Source of the DNA: Bryobacteraceae bacterium | GTDB lineage: Bacteria; Acidobacteriota; Terriglobia; Bryobacterales; Bryobacteraceae | Direction: 5' to 3' | DNA length: 6,934 nt | Assembly: GCA_030044325.1 (NCBI GenBank) | Contig: JASHWA010000288.1 | Location: 1 to 6,934, forward strand | In this document: positions 4,548-6,934 of the stretch, one piece after another | Layout of the letters: every line of letters begins with the position of its first letter | How positions within the stretch are numbered: the first letter of the stretch is position 1 | Program-made: the position numbers and the translations under genes | Notes under the pieces: generated by a model | Databases searched by the model: none | Seen by the model: the letters and a program-made list of their open reading frames with translations, nothing else | What the model was told of the DNA's origin: nothing

Positions 4548-6934
4548 ATGCGGCCGATTCTTGTTCTGATCCCGCTCGCCGCCCTCAACGCTCAAATTCA
4601 CCCGCCCGACTTTAACTCCAACGCCGCCGCGGCCTACGAATCCCTCCTGCGCCTGCGTACCACCGCGACCGTTCTCCACATCACCGCCCACCCCGACGAT
4701 GAAGACGGCGCCCTGCTCACCTGGCTCGCACGCGCCCAGGGAGTCCGCACCGGCTTGCTCACGCTTACCCGCGGCGAAGGCGGCGCCAATCTCATCGGCG
4801 ACGAACTGTTTGACGCCTTGGGAATCCTGCGCACCGAAGAACTTCTCGCGGCCGATCGATATTACGGCGTTGACCAATTCTTCACGCGCGCGGCCGATTT
4901 CGGGTTTTCCAAACGCGTCGATGAAACCTTCGCTCACTGGGGCAAGGAAAATGTCCTGCGCGATTGCGTGCGCGTGGTGCGCTTATACCGTCCCGACGTG
5001 ATCGTTTCGCGTTTCGCCGGCGACGCGCGCGACGGTCACGGTAATCATCAGGCCGCCGGAATCCTCAGCGCGCAAGTTTTTCGCGCGGCGGCGGACCCGG
5101 ATCTTTTCCCGGAGCAATTTCGGGAAGGCCTCCGTCCCTGGAAAGCGAAAAAGCTCTATCGCACCGCGCGGCCCAACGACCCGGGCGCGATTCGCATCGA
5201 CACCGGCGCGTTCGACCCGCAGATCGGCATGTCCTACGCGCAGATCGCCGCGGCGGGTTTGCTCTTCGAGCGCTCGCAGGGCACGCATCGAAACGTCTCC
5301 CCAGGGCAGGTCGTCTCCGCGCTCCTGCCCGTCGAAACCCCTGGCGCCAAGCCCGCTGCTCAGGAAACGGGACTGTTTGACGGCATCGATACCTCGCTGC
5401 GGGGCCTGGCCGCGCTTGCGCCCGCGCTCCAGATCGATGCGCCCCTCGCCGAAATCGAAAGAGACGTCACCCGCGCCATCGAGGAGTTCGACGCGCGCGA
5501 TCCTTCGCGTGTGCTCGAACCGCACATCGCTCCCGCCTTGCGCAATCTTCGCGCACTCATCCGCAATGTCAGCGATTCCCCGCTCGATCCCGACCTCAAA
5601 TACGATTTGCTGTTCCGCCTGCGCAATAAAGAGGACGAATTCATGCGCGCCGGAAATCTGCTGGCCGCGATCTCGCTGAAACCCGTCGCCGTACACGCCG
5701 GCCCCGTGGTTCCAGGTGAGAAACTTGCGATCACCTCCGCGATCACCAACCGTTCGCTCGCGCGCATCGAAAACGTCGAGCTGGGGTTGAGCGTGCGCGG
5801 CCAGATCCAGTTTTCTTCGAAGCCGGGAAAATGCGACGCGCTCGGCTACAACCAGCGTTTCGAGCAGCAGTTCGACGTCTCCATCGGCGACGACGTCGAA
5901 TACACGCGCCCGTATTTTTCAAGAAAAGATCCGTATCGCGACAGTCTGTATCAGACCGATTCGCCGCAATTCTCGAATCTCGCCTTTGCGCCAGCCGAAA
6001 TTCTTTCGACGGCCACCTATCGCGTCGCCGGCGTGCGCTTCAACCTCGCGCAGCCGGCGCGAAGCTCCGACGGTCGCCTGGTAAGCATCGCTCCTCCCAT
6101 CAGCGTCTCCCTTACACCGCTGACGGCCGTGATTCCTGTATCGCACCGCGCTGCCAGTACCGTCGCCCGCGTCGCGATCCTCAGCAACGTCGAGGGCGCC
6201 GCCGACGTGAGGGTGCGCGTCGAGTTGCCCACCGGCTGGACCGCGGCGCCCGCGGAAGCGCAGCTTCACCTCACGCACGCGGGCGAACTCCAGTCCGCCG
6301 ATTTCCGCCTGAGCGCGCCCATCGTTGCCGCGCGCGCCTACCCGATCAACGCCATCGCCGAATACGCCGGCAGATCCTATCGCGAAGGCTACGAAATCAT
6401 CGCCCATCCCGATCTGGAGCCCCGCGAGCTCTATCGCCCAGCCGCCTTCGCGCTCACCGGCGTCGACGTGCGCGTCGCGCCCAATCTCAAAATCGGCTAC
6501 ATCATGGGCACCGGCGACCAGGTCCCCGAATCGCTCGCGCAAATTGGAGTCAAAACACAGCTACTCGGAACGCAGGATGTCGCAGGCGCGAATCTCGCGC
6601 CCTTCGACGCCATCGTGGTTGGAATTCGCGCCTCGTCGGTTCGCCCCGACTACGCCGCGCATAACGCCCGCCTTCTCGAATATGTGAAGAACGGCGGCAA
6701 TCTGATCGTCCAATATCAGACGCCCGAGTTCGACGGGATCCCCTTTGGCCCGTTCCCTTTCAGAATGGGCGCGCGCGCCGAAGAAGTCTCAGAAGAAGAC
6801 GCCAGGGTCACGATTCTTGATCCGCTCAATCCCGTTTTCAATTTTCCCAACAAAATCGCTGCGCCCGATTTCGACGGCTGGGTGGAAGAGCGCGGCTCGA
6901 AGTTTATGACCGAATGGGACGCGCGCTACAAACC
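4548..6934 (+). CDS. Exported PIG-L/LmbE-type deacetylase, C-terminus cut by window end
   Basis: The reading frame is open from the ATG at 4548 to the window edge (795 codons plus two bases). PIG-L/LmbE enzymes are zinc-dependent hydrolases that remove N-acetyl groups from GlcNAc-containing or related substrates. The N-terminus MRPILVLIPLAALNA-Q looks like a short signal peptide, so a periplasmic or secreted location is likely. AHPDDE at 47-52 provides H48, D50 and D51. HGNH at 164-167 provides H164 and the third zinc ligand, H167. By analogy with MshB, D50 is the general base. TRGEGGAN (about 77-84), the RTEEL region and YYGVDQFF are typical of the large acidobacterial PIG-L proteins. Beta-sandwich-like segments follow at about 370-620 (with GW at 563-564). 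A class-I glutamine-amidotransferase-like domain follows from about 645 (LKIGYIMGTGDQVPESL, FDAIVVGIRA, YVKNGGNLIVQY), with no visible catalytic cysteine. The ribosome binding site (AAGAAG) is weak. The natural substrate is unknown. Probably only the last tens of residues are missing. Confidence 0.88.
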   Translation, partial: MRPILVLIPLAALNAQIHPPDFNSNAAAAYESLLRLRTTATVLHITAHPDDEDGALLTWLARAQGVRTGLLTLTRGEGGANLIGDELFDALGILRTEELLAADRYYGVDQFFTRAADFGFSKRVDETFAHWGKENVLRDCVRVVRLYRPDVIVSRFAGDARDGHGNHQAAGILSAQVFRAAADPDLFPEQFREGLRPWKAKKLYRTARPNDPGAIRIDTGAFDPQIGMSYAQIAAAGLLFERSQGTHRNVSPGQVVSALLPVETPGAKPAAQETGLFDGIDTSLRGLAALAPALQIDAPLAEIERDVTRAIEEFDARDPSRVLEPHIAPALRNLRALIRNVSDSPLDPDLKYDLLFRLRNKEDEFMRAGNLLAAISLKPVAVHAGPVVPGEKLAITSAITNRSLARIENVELGLSVRGQIQFSSKPGKCDALGYNQRFEQQFDVSIGDDVEYTRPYFSRKDPYRDSLYQTDSPQFSNLAFAPAEILSTATYRVAGVRFNLAQPARSSDGRLVSIAPPISVSLTPLTAVIPVSHRAASTVARVAILSNVEGAADVRVRVELPTGWTAAPAEAQLHLTHAGELQSADFRLSAPIVAARAYPINAIAEYAGRSYREGYEIIAHPDLEPRELYRPAAFALTGVDVRVAPNLKIGYIMGTGDQVPESLAQIGVKTQLLGTQDVAGANLAPFDAIVVGIRASSVRPDYAAHNARLLEYVKNGGNLIVQYQTPEFDGIPFGPFPFRMGARAEEVSEEDARVTILDPLNPVFNFPNKIAAPDFDGWVEERGSKFMTEWDARYK

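Noticed and set aside
5831..6664. 277-residue + strand open frame
   Set aside because: It is extremely arginine-rich and overlaps the PIG-L coding frame, which continues unbroken to the window end. It is an effect of GC-rich codon use.

Overview
The window looks like a chromosomal segment of an acidobacterium, most likely of the Solibacteres/Bryobacterales type. This is inferred from three things: the GC-rich sequence, the resemblance of all three main proteins to acidobacterial relatives as I remember them, and the type of small repeats. No database search was possible. All recognised genes lie on the + strand.

Layout. Bases 1-118 hold at most the last codons of an unidentified upstream gene. 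Bases 118-175 carry a cluster of short hairpins. Bases 198-1328 encode a short, catalytically dead Y-family polymerase homologue (ImuB). A near-perfect 50-bp hairpin (1334-1383) fills most of the gap before dnaE2 (1398-4478), which encodes the error-prone C-family polymerase DnaE2 (ImuC). After a 69-bp spacer, a long gene starts at 4548 and runs off the right edge. It encodes an exported PIG-L/LmbE-type zinc deacetylase with a C-terminal glutamine-amidotransferase-like domain.

How the genes work together. ImuB and DnaE2 are two of the three parts of the ImuA-ImuB-DnaE2 mutasome, the SOS-linked translesion synthesis system of many bacteria that lack Pol V. DnaE2 keeps its catalytic aspartates. 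ImuB has lost the polymerase carboxylates but keeps a QHDLF sequence that fits a beta-clamp-binding motif, so it can be read as the adaptor that brings DnaE2 to the clamp. ImuA is not recognisable in the window. The PIG-L gene is probably an independent neighbour.

Most unusual points. The ImuB appears to lack the Y-family fingers region. Two stretches belong to one heptameric, GTGG-rich repeat class: one forms the hairpin between imuB and dnaE2, and the other is embedded in frame in the dnaE2 coding sequence. I do not see a convincing new multi-gene system. The mutasome itself is known, and the novelty lies in the short ImuB and in the repeats around and inside the operon.
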